A DNA stretch of 64,000 nt from Clostridia bacterium (lineage in GTDB: Bacteria > Bacillota > Clostridia > UBA1212), in contig JAFTXP010000007.1 of NCBI GenBank assembly GCA_017461545.1, positions 1 through 64,000 of the forward strand, in the 5' to 3' direction. The notes beneath the pieces were generated by a model. It was not told the DNA's origin. It worked only from the letters and a program-made list of their open reading frames with translations, and made no database searches. The position numbers were made by a program, and so were the translations under genes. Shown piece by piece: positions 62,208 through 64,000 of this stretch (within the stretch, counting starts at the first letter, position 1; each line of letters starts with the position of its first letter).

Positions 62208-62525
62208 TCATAAATTGGATTCTATTATCTGTTCCAGTTCATCTCTTTTTCTTGCACCGGAAAATCTCTCTACGATCCCACCGTTTCTGAAAAACAGAAA
62301 AGTAGGCGTTGATCCGATATTGTATTCTTCTGCAAGTTCGTTCTCGTATGCGACATTAACTTTTGCCACATAAATATTTTCCTGATAACGATCTTCTAAA
62401 GCCGCCAAAACCGGAGACATTCTTTTACACGGGACACAGCTGTCAGAATAAAACTCAACGACTGCCAGTCCCGGATGACCTATTACCTTTTCACGGAATT
62501 CGCTGTTTGTTACTCTTTCTGCCAT
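62208..62525 (-). CDS. Thioredoxin with CVPC active site
   Basis: The 105-residue thioredoxin fold has active site CVPC at Cys30-Cys33 instead of the usual CGPC, plus cis-Pro in IGSTPTFLFF. It is in one operon with a TrxB carrying CALC, so the pair may be a dedicated redox couple for the persulfide relay. Confidence 0.87.
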   Translation of the reverse strand: MAERVTNSEFREKVIGHPGLAVVEFYSDSCVPCKRMSPVLAALEDRYQENIYVAKVNVAYENELAEEYNIGSTPTFLFFRNGGIVERFSGARKRDELEQIIESNL

Positions 62526-62528
62526 TTG

Positions 62529-62774
62529 CTAATCACCGACCTTCCTGACGATAAGATCAAATGTGCTGTCGTCATTTTGTATTAGGTCAAGTATCTCATG
62601 ACCCTCTTCTTTAAGGCTTCGCGGCACATTTTCGGCAGGCTCTCCCCCGTTCATATGAACTTTCAGGATTTCTCCTTCTTCAAGCTCGTCTAAGGCTACC
62701 TTTGCCTTTACAAATGTTACAGGACAGTTTACATCCGTAATGTCTGCTGTGTCATTGATTATATACTCTGCCAT
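62529..62774 (-). CDS. TusA-family sulfur-carrier protein
   Basis: The 81-residue TusA-like protein has Cys17 in NCPVTFVKAKVAL (CPVT in place of CPxP). TusA receives sulfur from cysteine desulfurases. AAGGAG lies 8 bases before the ATG. It is the first gene after the truncated cargo gene. Confidence 0.85.
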   Translation of the reverse strand: MAEYIINDTADITDVNCPVTFVKAKVALDELEEGEILKVHMNGGEPAENVPRSLKEEGHEILDLIQNDDSTFDLIVRKVGD

Positions 62775-62786
62775 ACTTCTTCTCCT

Positions 62787-62831
62787 TTAGTTTTTGTCTA
62801 AGCTATTGATTGCTCCGGTGAAATCTTCAAT
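62787..62831 (-). pseudogene. Out-of-frame C-terminal remnant of the cysteine desulfurase
   Basis: Beginning right at the cargo stop, the +1 frame reads IEDFTGAINSLDKN and then TAA (62789-62787), directly before the tusA ribosome site. The sequence and place fit the last helix of a SufS-type enzyme. It implies that the region between residue about 291 and this tail was deleted, leaving a frameshift. Confidence 0.5.
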
Positions 62832-63702
62832 GAGCAATTAAGTTGATACCCTCCGTTGTACCTCTTACAAAGACAATATTGTCCTTAGAGGAAGCGCCGA
62901 TAAAATCTGCAACGGTCTGCCTTGCTTTTTCATAAGCATCGGTAGATTTTGCCGCAAGAGTATGTGCACCTCTGTGAACATTTGAATTTTCATGCTCATA
63001 GTAGTAACTAAGTCTGTCTATCACCTGTCGGGGACGCTGCGTTGTCGCGCCATTGTCTAACCAAATCAACGGATTTCCGTTTACCTTTTCCTGTAATATC
63101 GGAAAGTCCTGACGGATTTGCTCCACTGTCTTCGTGCCTACAACGATTTGGCTGTTGCCTTTCTGTCCTCCTACGCTATGAGTATCTATGCCGGAATGAT
63201 CCTTTGCCGGAATAACATTGTGATCATTTGCCGTAGTGCGCACTGATATGTCTGCGCCGGTGTCAGCCTGTTGCTGTGAGATCACCTGAGGAGCATATCC
63301 TGTATACTGATTGCTCCTGCTTGCCGGATCCGCATACTCATATGCAGCAGTATGATCCTCCAACTCGCGAAAAGCTCCGCCTATGTCAGAAAAATCAGGG
63401 TACTCATTTGTAATCCCGGACAACTCATCATAGCTTGCTTCTCGCTTCAAATCATCGATAATACTCTCAAAATCCTGTACTCTGAGCTGCTCACCGAATA
63501 TTTTTTCTGCTTTTGCTGCCGCAGTATCAAATACGCCCGTATCGCCGGCGGTAACAAGCTTTTCAATACCGTCAGCACATACTTCCGGCTGAAAGAGACT
63601 GCCGTCAATATCAGAAAGCATCGCGTTAGCCAGACCCTCTAATTCCACTTCCGAAGGCAGGCCAAAGTCTGCGGCACTTTCTCCAAAATTATTCGTAGTC
63701 AT
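62827..63702 (-). CDS. Family 2A encapsulin cargo: cysteine desulfurase, C-terminally truncated
   Basis: The 291 residues comprise an N-terminal disordered, acidic Gln/Asp/Ser-rich encapsulation region (1 to about 192) and then the first about 99 residues of a SufS-type cysteine desulfurase (DFPILQEKVNGNPLIWLDNGATT, HRGAHTL, RGTTEGINLIAH). The stop TGA at 62829 falls where SufS continues for some 300 further residues, so the PLP Lys and the catalytic Cys are absent. The start overlaps the shell gene stop by 14 bases. As written it cannot be an active desulfurase but could still be packaged. Confidence 0.88.
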   Translation of the reverse strand: MTTNNFGESAADFGLPSEVELEGLANAMLSDIDGSLFQPEVCADGIEKLVTAGDTGVFDTAAAKAEKIFGEQLRVQDFESIIDDLKREASYDELSGITNEYPDFSDIGGAFRELEDHTAAYEYADPASRSNQYTGYAPQVISQQQADTGADISVRTTANDHNVIPAKDHSGIDTHSVGGQKGNSQIVVGTKTVEQIRQDFPILQEKVNGNPLIWLDNGATTQRPRQVIDRLSYYYEHENSNVHRGAHTLAAKSTDAYEKARQTVADFIGASSKDNIVFVRGTTEGINLIAH

Positions 63703-64000
63703 AGTATTCGCCTACCTCGACATCCTCCAATACAGCAATAGCATCATCTGCCAGAATTGCTGCGGAGCAGTACAGGGACAGCAGATAAGATGCAACACCT
63801 TTATCATCAATGCCTCTGAATCTTACAGACAAGCCTCTTGACTGCTCATTTTTCATTCCTGCCTGATAAAGTCCGACAACACCGCGTTTTGCTTCACCCG
63901 TACGGATAAGAAGGATGTTTGTTTTACCGCTCTGACTCTTCGGATTTTTGAGTCCGTCAACTAAAAGCTTATCAGTGGGAATGATCGGGATTCCTCTCCA
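63689..64000 (-). CDS. Family 2A encapsulin shell protein, SrpI-like (C-terminal part)
   Basis: Only the last 103 residues are inside the window, running off its right edge. They read WRGIPIIPTDKLLVDGLKN at the start, followed by SGKTNILLIRTGEAKRGVVGLY, then LSVRFRGIDDKGVASYLLSLYCSAAIL, and close with ALADD-like, VLEDVEVGEYYDYE. This is the highly conserved C-terminal part of family 2A encapsulins, the HK97-fold nanocompartments first studied as SrpI in Synechococcus. Gene order shell-cargo with a 14-base overlap is as known for this family. Confidence 0.9.
   Translation of the reverse strand, partial: WRGIPIIPTDKLLVDGLKNPKSQSGKTNILLIRTGEAKRGVVGLYQAGMKNEQSRGLSVRFRGIDDKGVASYLLSLYCSAAILADDAIAVLEDVEVGEYYDYE

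Noticed and set aside
62827-62832. TGA at the end of the cargo desulfurase read as selenocysteine
   Set aside because: In the same frame a TAG follows seven codons later and no SECIS-like hairpin is apparent, so read-through cannot restore the enzyme.
1-64000. CRISPR array
   Set aside because: No series of regularly spaced identical repeats was found; the only tandem repeats are the two units at 92-138.

Overview
The window is a chromosomal stretch of a spore-forming, Gram-positive Clostridia-type bacterium (Bacillota). Evidence for this is the rimP-nusA-rnpM-infB-rbfA-nrnA-truB-ribF order, SpoVS, a SpoVB/MurJ-type flippase, an LPxTG-anchored surface protein with a separate class B-type sortase, DnaD/DnaI-type helicase-loading genes, EpsC-type serine acetyltransferase, and strong AGGAGG ribosome sites with frequent TTG starts. 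The species cannot be named from sequence alone. Almost everything from 0.5 to 50.8 kb and from 57.8 to 64 kb is on the minus strand. The exceptions are a tRNA-Pro, a lone ParA-type ATPase, and a plus-strand block at 51.0-57.7 kb.

Layout. 0-0.5 kb: the edge of a likely insertion sequence, tRNA-Pro(GGG) with its own promoter and terminator, and a long hairpin repeat. 0.5-6.4 kb: rodA, lgt, a pair of M16 peptidases (one active, one lacking the zinc motif) and ribF. 6.4-13.8 kb: the translation/RNA operon truB, nrnA, rbfA, infB, rnpM, nusA, rimP (transcribed from rimP towards ribF). 13.9-16.8 kb: an SGNH plus MBOAT O-acylation pair whose promoter carries a perfect palindrome. 17-20.9 kb: ParA, then a thioester/isopeptide-type LPxTG adhesin preceded by a decayed copy of its own C-terminus. 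20.9-28.2 kb: two membrane-anchored extracytoplasmic proteins (one a phosphodiester-glycosidase family member), rsmE, a coiled-coil protein, coaD, rsmD, an OMP-decarboxylase homologue that has lost half of its catalytic tetrad, and a beta-helix lipoprotein. 28.4-34 kb: D-2-hydroxyacid dehydrogenase, GH28-like enzyme, DnaI/DnaD pair and sortase. 34-51 kb: housekeeping genes (efp, rluD, lspA, pgeF, spoVS, ymdB, aroQ, alaS and others) mixed with hypothetical membrane proteins. 51-57.7 kb: MgtC, a DUF1015 protein and three glycosyltransferases in a tight row, one of them an apparent GT4-GT56 fusion.

The most unusual part is 57.8-64 kb, a compact sulfur operon reading leftward from the window edge. 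It holds the C-terminus of a family 2A (SrpI-like) encapsulin shell, its cysteine-desulfurase cargo, TusA, a CVPC thioredoxin, a ThiS-like sulfur carrier, a ThiF/MoeB-like activating enzyme, a JAMM peptidase, a thioredoxin reductase with a CALC centre, a rhodanese-TusA-DsrE fusion and serine O-acetyltransferase. Taken together this looks like a nanocompartment linked to protein-thiocarboxylate-dependent synthesis of cysteine (or homocysteine). The sulfur carrier ends in GG plus six extra residues, which fits a need for JAMM trimming. The cargo desulfurase is cut off after its encapsulation region and about 99 residues of the SufS fold. A short out-of-frame tail that looks like the enzyme's C-terminus survives just downstream, so an internal deletion (real or from assembly) is the likely cause.
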